Shown: positions 1 to 5,958 of the stretch, piece by piece
Position numbering within the stretch: the stretch's first letter is position 1
Layout of the letters: each line of letters starts with the position of its first letter
Origin: Hymenobacter sp.
GTDB taxonomy: Bacteria; Bacteroidota; Bacteroidia; Cytophagales; Hymenobacteraceae
Assembly: GCA_025362615.1 (NCBI GenBank)
Contig: JANYFQ010000258.1
Location: 1 to 10,462, forward strand
Direction of reading: 5' to 3'
DNA: 10,462 bases
Position numbers and translations under genes: made by a program
The notes under the pieces: model-generated
What the model was told of the DNA's origin: nothing
Database searches by the model: none
Seen by the model: only the letters and a program-made list of their open reading frames with translations

Positions 1-79
1 GGTCCGCCAGGTAGGTGCCGGTGTAATTGACTTGGCTGCTGAGCAAAAATTGGCCGTAAAGTTCCGCCGTGACCTTCAT
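1..79 (-). CDS. Transposase, N-terminal fragment (IS701/IS4-like), runs off the window
   Basis: Reading leftward from the ATG at 79-77, 26 codons are open to the window edge: MKVTAELYGQF, then LLSSQVNYTGTYLAD. The pattern of a short basic start, FLLSSQxNYT, then YLAD is familiar from the N-terminus of DDE transposases in Bacteroidota and cyanobacterial insertion sequences (IS701/IS4-like group). No catalytic residues are present because only the first ~26 residues fall in the window. The identification therefore rests on N-terminal resemblance and on the IS-end-like sequence just upstream at 106-118. The family assignment is tentative; 'transposase' is more secure than the IS family name. Confidence 0.55.
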   Translation of the reverse strand, partial: MKVTAELYGQFLLSSQVNYTGTYLAD

Positions 80-118
80 GTTTTTATCGGCAAGTTAAGC
101 CTTTTTGCGTAAGTCCTA
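1..118 (-). mobile_element. Right-hand edge of an insertion sequence, truncated by the window
   Basis: The segment carries the first codons of a transposase-like gene on the minus strand. About 39 bases upstream of that start codon, at 106-118, the minus strand reads TAGGACTTACGCA, a form I associate with terminal repeats of IS elements whose transposases start in a similar way. I therefore place the element end near 118. The other end lies outside the window, so neither a matching inverted repeat nor a target-site duplication can be checked. The exact boundary is an inference. Confidence 0.45.
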
Positions 119-123
119 TTTTT

Positions 124-477
124 ATGAACACTCTCACCCCCCAAGACCTTATTCGAAAAGCGTACGCGGCGTTTAACGCCCGCGACATCCTGACCATTCT
201 GACCACGCTCCACCCGCAGGTGCGCTGGGTCCGGGCCTGGGAGGGCGACTATGCCACGGGCCACGACGAAGTGCGGGCGTATTGGCAGCGGCAGTGGCAG
301 GAAATCGACCCGCACGTGGTGCCCACGAGCTTCCGCGAACAAAGCGACGGACGCTTGGAAGTAACGGTGCAGCAAGTGGTCAAGGACCAGCAGGGAGCCG
401 TGGTATTTGAGGGCGTGGTGACCCACCTCATCACCCCCCGGGATGGCCTGCTGGGCCAAATGGACATCGGGCGATAG
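124..477 (+). CDS. NTF2/SnoaL-like small protein
   Basis: This 117-residue protein has the size and pattern of the nuclear transport factor 2-like (SnoaL-like, cone-shaped alpha+beta barrel) family. An N-terminal helix (residues ~7-24, with AYAAFNARD) is followed by a strand with Trp (WVRAWEG), the GHDEVRAYWQRQW helix typical of the family, and C-terminal strands ending in HLITPRDGLLGQMDI. Family members bind small hydrophobic ligands or act as isomerases, hydrolases or dehydratases; many have unknown substrates, and none can be assigned here. It is probably cytoplasmic, with no signal peptide. The ATG at 124 gives the normal family N-terminus, but it lies only six bases beyond the likely end of an insertion sequence. 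Its native upstream DNA therefore appears to have been replaced. No Shine-Dalgarno sequence is visible. A minus-strand remnant abuts its 3' end. Confidence 0.85.
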   Translation: MNTLTPQDLIRKAYAAFNARDILTILTTLHPQVRWVRAWEGDYATGHDEVRAYWQRQWQEIDPHVVPTSFREQSDGRLEVTVQQVVKDQQGAVVFEGVVTHLITPRDGLLGQMDIGR

Positions 478-478
478 T

Positions 479-731
479 AGTTGGCTGGGCTGGAAGTGCC
501 CTGGCCGTTGGGGAGGTCGGTGAAGGGCAGCAGCAGGTAATCGGCATAGCCGGGCGGCCGGAGCAGGTAGTGATAAACGCGCCGCGCGAGCGCCTGCCCG
601 GTCAGGGTGAAGTGCCGGGTGCCGACGCCTGCAAACGCCGGGTGCAAAAACGGCTTTCCACTCCCCGTTTGCCCGAACGGCGCATCGTTTGCGACAAGCT
701 CCGACTCCAGAGCCGGTTGTGCCCTCTCCAG
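479..731 (-). pseudogene. Unrecognised coding remnant (3' part of a lost gene)
   Basis: The minus strand is open from just after an in-frame TGA at 734-732 down to the NTF2-like gene. Third codon positions are overwhelmingly G/C, as in the neighbouring real genes. The translation includes PFGQTGSGKPFLHPAFAG, TLTGQALARRVYHYLLRPPG and YADYLLLPFTDLPNGQG, which reads like authentic protein sequence. There is no plausible start codon: the upstream end is blocked by the TGA, and the next gene's stop lies at 754. Past about 479 the frame simply runs into the antisense of the NTF2-like gene. I therefore interpret it as a piece of a gene that has lost its 5' end and possibly its true stop. I do not recognise the family. 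It may also be noise in a GC-rich region, though the codon pattern argues against that. Confidence 0.4.
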
Positions 732-753
732 TCACAAACACCTACCTCACCCC

Positions 754-1533
754 TCAGGCCCCGACCGGAAAGGCGATGCCCGTCAGCCGGGCGCATTCGG
801 CCAGAAGCCGGTCTTGTAAGGCCGGGTCGTGGGCGGCGGGCAGGCACGGCCGGGGATGCTGGTGGTAGAGGTACTGCCCCGTGGCCAAGGCCGCCGGCTC
901 GGGGCTGGTGGCGAGCCAGACCTGGGTTTTGGGGGCTGCTTCGAGGCTGTCGGTCGCGCCCGCGCCGCCCATCTTGGTGGCCACCCAGCCCGGCGACACC
1001 GCGTTGGCCGGCACGGTGGGCCAGTGCCGGGCCACGGCGAAGGCCAGCAGCACGTCGTGCAGCTTCGAGTCGGCGTAGGCTTGGGCACCGTTCCAGGGGC
1101 GTTCGGCCCAGGTCAGGTCGTGCAGGCTGGCGTCGCCGTTGAGGTGCAGGCCCGAACTCAGGTACACGAGCCGGGCCGGGCGGTGCATCAGGCAAGTCAG
1201 CACGTAGGGGCCCAATGAGTTGACGGCCAGCACCACGGGCCAGCCGTCGGCCGTGTTGCCGCGCCGGGGTTCGCGGTAGCTCACGCCGGCGTTATGGATG
1301 ACGGCATCGAAGCGCCCGAGCCGGTTGGCCTCGTCGGCCACCTGGCGCATCCCTTCCAGGCCGGACAAGTCGCCGACGACCACGCTTTCCGCGCCGGGGG
1401 CCGCCGCCTGGGCAGCTTGCGCCCGGACCCCGTTGCGGGCGTGCAGCACGACCCGGTGCCCGGCTTGCAGCAGCAGTTGGGCCGCCAATTGGCCCAGCCC
1501 GTCGGCAGAGCCGGTGATGAAAATACGCGCCAT
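754..1533 (-). CDS. Classical short-chain dehydrogenase/reductase (SDR)
   Basis: A 259-residue NAD(P)-dependent oxidoreductase with a Rossmann fold. Visible motifs are the cofactor-binding TGSADGLG (residues 7-14), the HNAG variant of NNAG (80-83), Asn105, the strand LVYLSSG (122-128) carrying the likely catalytic Ser, and the YADSK catalytic Tyr153-Lys157. The Ser-Tyr spacing is longer than in most classical SDRs because of an inserted loop (residues ~130-150), as in retinol-dehydrogenase-like/WWOX-like SDRs. I chose the ATG at 1533-1531 rather than an upstream start at 1575, because the first Rossmann strand (ARIFITG) begins right there and the extension would overlap the upstream gene. It sits 34 bases behind the extended SDR and is probably co-transcribed with it. 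The substrate, presumably an alcohol or carbonyl compound, cannot be told. Confidence 0.9.
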   Translation of the reverse strand: MARIFITGSADGLGQLAAQLLLQAGHRVVLHARNGVRAQAAQAAAPGAESVVVGDLSGLEGMRQVADEANRLGRFDAVIHNAGVSYREPRRGNTADGWPVVLAVNSLGPYVLTCLMHRPARLVYLSSGLHLNGDASLHDLTWAERPWNGAQAYADSKLHDVLLAFAVARHWPTVPANAVSPGWVATKMGGAGATDSLEAAPKTQVWLATSPEPAALATGQYLYHQHPRPCLPAAHDPALQDRLLAECARLTGIAFPVGA

Positions 1534-1567
1534 AAGTGGAAAATGGTAAGCAGCGAACAGCCAGTAA

Positions 1568-2452
1568 TTAGCCACCGAAGTAGCTGCCCTGCTCTAGGTC
1601 TTCAAGCAGCGACGGTTGGGTGGGCTGCCAGCCCAGGCGCTGCCGGGTGAGGGCGCTGGAGGCCGGCACGTCGTTGGCAGCGAAGGTGGCGAGCCAGGTG
1701 AAGTGGTCGGCGGCTTCCTGGCCCGACTTGGACGCGACCGGTAGGTGCAGGTGGCGGCCGATGACCTCGGCGATGTCGCGCATGGGTACGCCTTCGTCGG
1801 CCACGCCGTGGTAGCGGGCACCGGCCACGCCCTGCTCCAGCACCAGCCGGTAGAGCCGGGCCGCGTCGAGCCGGTGCACGGCGGGCCAGCGGTTGAGCCC
1901 TTCGCCGGGGTAGGCGGCCACGCCGTTGGCGCGGGCGAAGCCGATGATGGCCGGCACGAAACCGTAGTCGCCCGCGCCGTGCACCGAGGGCGGCAGGCGC
2001 AGCACCATCGCCCGCACCCCTTGGGCCGCCTGGGCCAGCGCCGCCGGTTCCGACAGGCGCGGGGCGGCGCCGGGGTTGTCGTCGTCTTCGGTGCTGGGGC
2101 GGCCCAGGGCGAAGCCCGCCAGCCCGGCCGTGACGACCAGGGGCCGGTCGGAGCCGGCCAGTACGCCGCCGAGCGTTTCGATGGCCCGCCGGTCGGTTTC
2201 GCAACTGGCCTGGAAATTGGCAAAGTCGTGGATGAACCCCGCGTGGATGACGCCTTCGGCGGCCGCCGCGCCGCGGCGCAGGCTGTCGAGGTCTTCGAGC
2301 GAGCCTGGGTGAGCTTCGGCCCCGGCGGCGGCGAGCGCCTGGGCGGCGGCTTCGGAGCGGGCGAGGCCCAGCACCTGGTGGCCCGCGCCGAGTAGTTCCT
2401 GAACGATGGCCGAGCCTATGAAGCCCGTGGCGCCGGTGACGAAAACACGCAT
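1568..2452 (-). CDS. Extended (atypical) SDR, NAD-dependent epimerase/dehydratase-like
   Basis: A 294-residue protein of the NAD(P)-dependent epimerase/dehydratase superfamily. The N-terminal TGATGFIG (residues 6-13) matches the extended-SDR glycine motif TGxxGxxG. Downstream come VIHAGFIHDF, VVTAGLAGFALG, the RLPPSVHGAGDYGFVP stretch and NRWPAVHRLDAARLYRL, all characteristic of a bacterial subfamily annotated only as SDR oxidoreductase. The usual YxxxK is not evident: the expected position reads RLSEPAALAQAA. Catalysis may therefore differ from classical SDRs; this seems to be a subfamily trait rather than a mutation. The ATG at 2452-2450 was chosen because RVFVTGATG begins immediately; an upstream start at 2491 would overlap the promoter box. 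It lies 109 bases downstream of AraC-1 with its own promoter, and leads into the classical SDR. Confidence 0.88.
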   Translation of the reverse strand: MRVFVTGATGFIGSAIVQELLGAGHQVLGLARSEAAAQALAAAGAEAHPGSLEDLDSLRRGAAAAEGVIHAGFIHDFANFQASCETDRRAIETLGGVLAGSDRPLVVTAGLAGFALGRPSTEDDDNPGAAPRLSEPAALAQAAQGVRAMVLRLPPSVHGAGDYGFVPAIIGFARANGVAAYPGEGLNRWPAVHRLDAARLYRLVLEQGVAGARYHGVADEGVPMRDIAEVIGRHLHLPVASKSGQEAADHFTWLATFAANDVPASSALTRQRLGWQPTQPSLLEDLEQGSYFGG

Positions 2453-2488
2453 CTGGTAGCTGTTTTGGTAGGTGGTTGAATGACCGCA

Positions 2489-2553
2489 CAAAGGTCCGGC
2501 AAGCGGTGGGCCGCCCGGTTGCGCGGGTCAAACCGTTTACTGCACATTTCAAA
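2489..2553 (-). promoter_or_regulatory. Promoter and candidate AraC operator for the extended SDR gene
   Basis: On the minus strand a GACCTTTG box (2496-2489) lies 36 bases upstream of the start codon and resembles the Bacteroidota -7 element. Upstream are two half-sites beginning with TTTGA, at 2553 and 2532, exactly 21 bases apart; 6 of 10 bases agree. The second begins 36 bases before the GACCTTTG box, the same distance as in the promoter at 8368-8432. AraC-family activators typically bind direct repeats two helical turns apart. The -7 box is better supported than the operator. Confidence 0.45.
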
Positions 2554-2561
2554 CAATCAGC

Positions 2562-3491
2562 CTAGCTCCGAAACGCCCCCGGCACCTGGCTGGTCTGGCG
2601 CTTGAAGAAATTGCAGAAATGCGCCACGTCGGCGAAGCCCAGGCTGTCGGCAATTTCCGAGACAGTCCAGGTAGTCTGCTTGAGCAGGAGCTTGGCTTCC
2701 TGGGCCACCCGGCCGCCGATGAGGGCAGTGGTGGTGCGGCCGGTGGTGTCTTTCAGTACCCGGTTGAGGTGGTTGACGTGCACGGCCAGCGCGCCGGCGT
2801 AGTCGGCGGCGGTGCGCAGGCGCAGCTGCTGCTGGGGGGTGGCGAGCGGAAACTGCCGTTCGAGCAAGTCCGTGAACCGGCCCGCCAGCCGGGCCGCCGC
2901 AGTGTGGCCGGGCGCGGCGGCCGGGGCCGGTTGCAGCTTCTGGCCCAGGTAAATCAGTTCGAGCAGGTAGGCCCGCAGCAGGTCGTAGCGGTAGGCGTAG
3001 CCGGAGGCAATTTCCTGGCTCATCTTTTCAAAAATGCCCTCGACCGCCGCGTACTCGGCCGCCGTCACGGCCCACACCGGGCAGCCGCCGGGCTGAAACA
3101 CCGGCAGATGGTTCAGGATGGCCCCGCCGCCCGCAGGCAGCAGGAACTCGTCGGTGAAGATGCAGAAGTAGCCCGTCTGTTCGGGGTCATGCGGCAGCCA
3201 GCGGTAGGGCACACGCGAGGTGGCAAACCACAGGGCATCTTGCGCGATTTCCACCGCTTGGTCGGCGTACTCCACCCGGCTGCGGCCGCATATCAGGCTG
3301 ATTTTGTAGAACGCCCGCCGGTCGAAGGCCATCGGCGGCTTGGCGTGGTAGCCGCGCATGAGGTCGGCCACCCGGAAGACGTTGAAATGCCCGGCATCGC
3401 GCACCGGGTCGGGCGGTTGCGACGCGCCCACCGCCGCACCAGTAGCTGGACTGAGCTTGGCGTACAGTTCTTCCAGGGAGTCGGGGGCCAT
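2562..3491 (-). CDS. AraC-family transcriptional regulator (AraC-1)
   Basis: A 309-residue regulator with an N-terminal ligand/dimerisation domain (residues ~30-180) and a C-terminal AraC/XylS double helix-turn-helix (~215-308). The DNA-binding half shows LAVHVNHLNRVLKDTTGRTT (first HTH region), RVAQEAKLLLKQTTWTVSEIADSLGFADVAHFCNFFKRQT (second HTH with the conserved ADxxGF-xxxxFxxFFK signature) and ends PGAFRS. It is a clear paralog of AraC-2 (7427-8353): about 80% identical by eye in the HTH region and less in the sensor domain, which suggests shared or overlapping operators but possibly different ligands. The ATG at 3491 follows a good -7 box at 3518-3511. It is transcribed toward the two SDR genes and divergently from AKR-1. 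Likely role: sensing a small molecule and activating the neighbouring oxidoreductase genes. Confidence 0.92.
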   Translation of the reverse strand: MAPDSLEELYAKLSPATGAAVGASQPPDPVRDAGHFNVFRVADLMRGYHAKPPMAFDRRAFYKISLICGRSRVEYADQAVEIAQDALWFATSRVPYRWLPHDPEQTGYFCIFTDEFLLPAGGGAILNHLPVFQPGGCPVWAVTAAEYAAVEGIFEKMSQEIASGYAYRYDLLRAYLLELIYLGQKLQPAPAAAPGHTAAARLAGRFTDLLERQFPLATPQQQLRLRTAADYAGALAVHVNHLNRVLKDTTGRTTTALIGGRVAQEAKLLLKQTTWTVSEIADSLGFADVAHFCNFFKRQTSQVPGAFRS

Positions 3492-3510
3492 GACTGGTTG
3501 TTGTGAAAAT

Positions 3511-3518
3511 CAAAGGTA
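3511..3518 (-). promoter_or_regulatory. Promoter -7 element for AraC-1
   Basis: The minus strand reads TACCTTTG, a full match to the Bacteroidota -7 consensus TAnnTTTG, ending 19 bases upstream of the AraC-1 start codon. No convincing TTTG -33 element is visible at the usual distance. Confidence 0.55.
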
Positions 3519-3696
3519 GTGCTTTGCCGGCTTGGCCGTGCCGTGCGGCGATGCCAACTTCGATGTACTGCCCGGCTGGAACGCAGCAGATGAGTGGCTG
3601 CCCAACACCGGTAGCACCCCCTTTGGCCAGAACAGCGGATGGCAAGAAGTGATACGACGCTGCACAGGGCCGCAGATACCCGGCGACTCTGCCGTT
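3519..3696. other. Left part of the divergent intergenic region, no gene recognised
   Basis: This is the centre of the 297-base region between the divergent AraC-1 and AKR-1 genes. Short open frames cross it on both strands (for example plus-strand 3532-3792), but none has a recognisable domain and third-position G/C bias is weaker than in real genes here. I see no hairpin with a T-tract and no copy of the 21-bp direct repeat in this part; that repeat starts at 3698. Confidence 0.5.
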
Positions 3697-3697
3697 T

Positions 3698-3756
3698 TTT
3701 GTGTTACAGAAAAAGCGGTTTGTATAACGCAGGCCAAGCGGCGGCCCGGACCTTTG
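3698..3756 (+). promoter_or_regulatory. Promoter and candidate AraC operator (direct repeat) for AKR-1
   Basis: Two half-sites, TTTGTGTTAC (3698-3707) and TTTGTATAAC (3719-3728), match at 8 of 10 positions and are spaced by exactly 21 bases, the two-turn geometry of AraC-family operators. The spacer and flank contain CAGAAA and CGGTTTG, also found in the AKR-2 promoter. A GACCTTTG box at 3749-3756, 30 bases after the start of the second half-site and 32 bases before the ATG, is the likely -7 element. Which of the three AraC regulators acts here is not shown by the sequence. Confidence 0.6.
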
Positions 3757-3788
3757 CCAGGCAAACAGCCACTGAACGCTCCCTCCCC

Positions 3789-4841
3789 ATGAACCTCCTC
3801 GATTTTCGCACCCTGGGCCACTCCGGCCTGGTAGTCAGTCCGCTCGCGCTGGGCACCATGACCTTCGGCACTCCGCGCTGGGGCTCACCCGACGACGTAT
3901 CCGAGGCCGTGTTCGACAGCTACGTGGCGGCGGGCGGCAATTTCATCGACACGGCCGACGTGTACGCCGGCGGACGTAGCGAGGAGCTGCTCGGCGGCTA
4001 CGTGGCCCAGCGAAAGCTGCGCGACCAGTTGGTGCTGGCCACCAAGTTCGGCTTCAATGCCCGGCCCGGAAACCCCCACGCCGGCGGCAACGGCCGCAAA
4101 AACATTCACCGCGCCCTGGAAGGCTCCTTGCGCCGGCTCCAGACCGACTACGTGGACCTGTACTGGCTGCACGTCTGGGACATGGTGACGCCCGTGGAGG
4201 AAGTGCTGCAAACCCTGGGCGACCTGGTGCGGGCCGGCCGCATCCGCTACTTCGCCTTCTCCGATATGCCCGCCTGGTACGCCACCAAGGCCGCCACGCT
4301 GGCCCAGGCCCACGGTGTACCCGGCCCCGTGGCCATGCAGCTAGAATACTCGCTGGTGGCCCGCGGCATCGAGGCCGAGCACGTGCCCGCTGCCCGGGAA
4401 TGCGGGCTGGGCATCATGCCGTGGAGCCCGCTGGCCGGCGGCTTCCTGACTGGCAAGTACCAGCGGGCGGACCAAGGCATCCAGCCGGCCGGCGGCCAGG
4501 GCCGGCTCAGCGGGGCCAACCCGTTCTCGGGACCCTTCACCAAGTTCACGGCACATAATTGGGGCGTTCTGGATGCCTTACGGGAGGTGGCCGCGCAACT
4601 CGGCCGGCCGTTGGCGCAGGTGGCCCTGGCCTGGGTGGCGCAGCAGCCGGGGGTCACGGCCCCCCTCGTGGGGGCCAGCCGGGTAGCGCAGCTGCAAGAC
4701 AGCATCGCGGCGCTCGACCTCCGCTTCACCTCCGAGCAGGCCCACGCGCTCGACCAGGCCAGTTCGCCTGCTCCGCAGTTCTTCTCGGCCGGGTTGCGTC
4801 AGGTCGTCTTTGGGGGCGCGGCGGTGCAGGGCTGGCGGTAA
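3789..4841 (+). CDS. Aldo/keto reductase (AKR-1)
   Basis: A 350-residue NADPH-dependent aldo/keto reductase with a TIM-barrel fold, expected to reduce aldehydes or ketones to alcohols in the cytoplasm. The catalytic tetrad is complete: Asp54 and Tyr59 in FIDTADVYAGGRSEELLG, Lys86 in LATKFGF, and His128 in DLYWLHVWD. The C-terminal cofactor-binding region shows the typical PLVGASRVAQLQDS stretch. Length is normal for bacterial AKRs of the larger type. The ATG at 3789 (MNLLDFRTLGHSG) was chosen because RTLGxSGLxVSxLALGTM is the standard AKR N-terminus; an open extension back to 3639 would run across the promoter and operator and looks non-coding. It is transcribed divergently from AraC-1. It ends 130 bases before AKR-2, which has its own, similar promoter. 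The substrate is unknown. Confidence 0.93.
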   Translation: MNLLDFRTLGHSGLVVSPLALGTMTFGTPRWGSPDDVSEAVFDSYVAAGGNFIDTADVYAGGRSEELLGGYVAQRKLRDQLVLATKFGFNARPGNPHAGGNGRKNIHRALEGSLRRLQTDYVDLYWLHVWDMVTPVEEVLQTLGDLVRAGRIRYFAFSDMPAWYATKAATLAQAHGVPGPVAMQLEYSLVARGIEAEHVPAARECGLGIMPWSPLAGGFLTGKYQRADQGIQPAGGQGRLSGANPFSGPFTKFTAHNWGVLDALREVAAQLGRPLAQVALAWVAQQPGVTAPLVGASRVAQLQDSIAALDLRFTSEQAHALDQASSPAPQFFSAGLRQVVFGGAAVQGWR

Positions 4842-4845
4842 GGGC

Positions 4846-4894
4846 CACAAACCGGGCCGAACCGCGTTTCGTGTTGCAGAAACCCCGGTTTGTG
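4846..4894. repeat. Perfect 11-bp inverted repeat between AKR-1 and AKR-2
   Basis: CACAAACCGGG (4846-4856) is the exact reverse complement of CCCGGTTTGTG (4884-4894), with 27 bases between the arms. The left arm starts four bases after the AKR-1 stop. The right arm overlaps the second half-site of the AKR-2 operator, so the left arm is an inverted extra copy of the operator core. It has no following T-tract, so it does not look like an intrinsic terminator; an additional regulator-binding site or a hairpin in the AKR-1 3' end is possible. Confidence 0.55.
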
Positions 4895-4927
4895 TAGCGC
4901 CGCCGCTGCGGCCAGGCCCGACCTTTG
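4868..4927 (+). promoter_or_regulatory. Promoter and candidate AraC operator (direct repeat) for AKR-2/AraC-3
   Basis: Half-sites TTCGTGTTGC (4868-4877) and TTTGTGTAGC (4889-4898) match at 8 of 10 positions with exactly 21 bases between their starts, the same arrangement as before AKR-1. The intervening CAGAAA and CGGTTTG are also shared. A GACCTTTG box at 4920-4927, 31 bases after the start of the second half-site and 43 bases before the ATG, is the likely -7 element. Because AraC-3 is the last gene of this transcription unit, autoregulation through this site is plausible. Confidence 0.6.
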
Positions 4928-4970
4928 TATCGGTAATTCAACCGCCTCCTTTTCCTTCAACCCGATTCAC

Positions 4971-5957
4971 ATGGAAAGTATCAAAACCACCGCCCTGGGC
5001 AGCCAGGGTCTGCACGTCCCAATTGAAGGCCTCGGCTGCATGGGCATGACTACGCTGGCCGGCATGACTGTTTACAGCCCCGCTGATGAAGGCGGAAGCA
5101 TTGCCACCATTCACCGGGCGCGGGAGTTGGGCGTGAACTTCCTCGATACGGCCGACCTCTACGGGCCGCTGCTGAACGAGCGGCTGCTGGGCAAGGCCAT
5201 TGCCGGGCAGCGCGACCGATACATCCTCGCCACCAAGTTCGGCTTCTACATCGACGATGCGGGTCAGTTGTCGTCCGGGTATGCCATCAACGGCCACCCC
5301 GACTACATCCGCAAGGCCATCGACCGTTCGCTGCACAACTTGGGCACCGACTACGTGGACCTCTACTATATGCACCGCCCCGACCCAAAGGTTCCCATCG
5401 AGGACTCGGTGGGGGCAATGGCCGAGCTGGTGCAGGCGGGCAAGGTGCGCTACCTGGGCCTGAGCGAAGTGCCCGTCGAAACCATCCGCCGCGCCCATGC
5501 CGTGCATCCGCTCACGGCCATTCAAACCGAGTATTCCCTCTTTGACCGGGGCGTGGAAGAAGACGGGGTGCTGGCCGCCTGCCGCGAAATGGGCATTGGC
5601 TTCGTGGGCTACTCGCCCCTGGGCCGGGGTTTCCTGTCAGGCGAAATCAAAAGCCTCGACGACCTCGACGCGGGCGACTTCCGCCGCCGGATGCCGCGCT
5701 ATCAGCCCGAGAACTTCGCCAAAAACCTGGAGCTGGTGGCCAACCTTCAGCAGATGGCCCAAGCCAAAGGCGTAACCCCGGCGCAGCTGGCCCTGGCCTG
5801 GGTGCTGGCCCAGGGTGTGGTGGCCATTCCGGGCACCAAGCGGGTGCCGTACCTCGAAGCCAACGTGGCCGCCGCCCACCTGCCCTTGAGTGCCGCCGAC
5901 TTGGCTACGCTCGATGCCATTATGCCGGTGGGCAGCGTGGCCGGCGCGGCTTATTGA
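4971..5957 (+). CDS. Aldo/keto reductase (AKR-2)
   Basis: A 328-residue aldo/keto reductase whose features resemble the AKR13-type bacterial enzymes (for example GLGCMGM near the N-terminus and YYMHRPDPKVPIEDSVGAM). The tetrad is complete: Asp59 and Tyr64 in FLDTADLYGP, Lys89 in LATKFGF, and His135 in DLYYMHRPD. The C-terminal VVAIPGTKRVPYLEANVAA is the usual NADPH-phosphate-binding region. The ATG at 4971 gives the standard AKR start (ESIKTTALGSQGL); an open extension back to 4890 crosses the operator and -7 box and is unlikely to be translated. The gene is followed after a single base by AraC-3, so the two are almost certainly one operon. It is only distantly similar to AKR-1, so the pair is not a recent duplication despite the shared operator pattern. 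The substrate is unknown. Confidence 0.94.
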   Translation: MESIKTTALGSQGLHVPIEGLGCMGMTTLAGMTVYSPADEGGSIATIHRARELGVNFLDTADLYGPLLNERLLGKAIAGQRDRYILATKFGFYIDDAGQLSSGYAINGHPDYIRKAIDRSLHNLGTDYVDLYYMHRPDPKVPIEDSVGAMAELVQAGKVRYLGLSEVPVETIRRAHAVHPLTAIQTEYSLFDRGVEEDGVLAACREMGIGFVGYSPLGRGFLSGEIKSLDDLDAGDFRRRMPRYQPENFAKNLELVANLQQMAQAKGVTPAQLALAWVLAQGVVAIPGTKRVPYLEANVAAAHLPLSAADLATLDAIMPVGSVAGAAY

Positions 5958-5958
5958 T

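Noticed and set aside
76..741. Long minus-strand open frame of 221 codons
   Set aside because: It is antisense to the NTF2-like gene and its translation is low-complexity Arg/Ala/Leu/Pro typical of a GC-rich shadow frame. The coding-like signal at 479-731 lies in a different minus-strand frame.
1745..2395. Plus-strand open frame of 216 codons antisense to the extended SDR
   Set aside because: Gly/Val/Ala-rich mirror frame of a GC-rich gene with no domain; the minus-strand SDR has clear motifs.
3639..3788. N-terminal extension of AKR-1 by 50 residues
   Set aside because: The extension crosses the direct-repeat operator and the GACCTTTG box and has no AKR homology; the family N-terminus begins at 3789.
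3532..3792. Plus-strand open frame of 86 codons between AraC-1 and AKR-1
   Set aside because: The first half (DVLPGWNAADEWLPNTG) looks slightly protein-like, but no family is recognisable, it runs through the AKR-1 operator and -7 box, and it overlaps the AKR-1 start.
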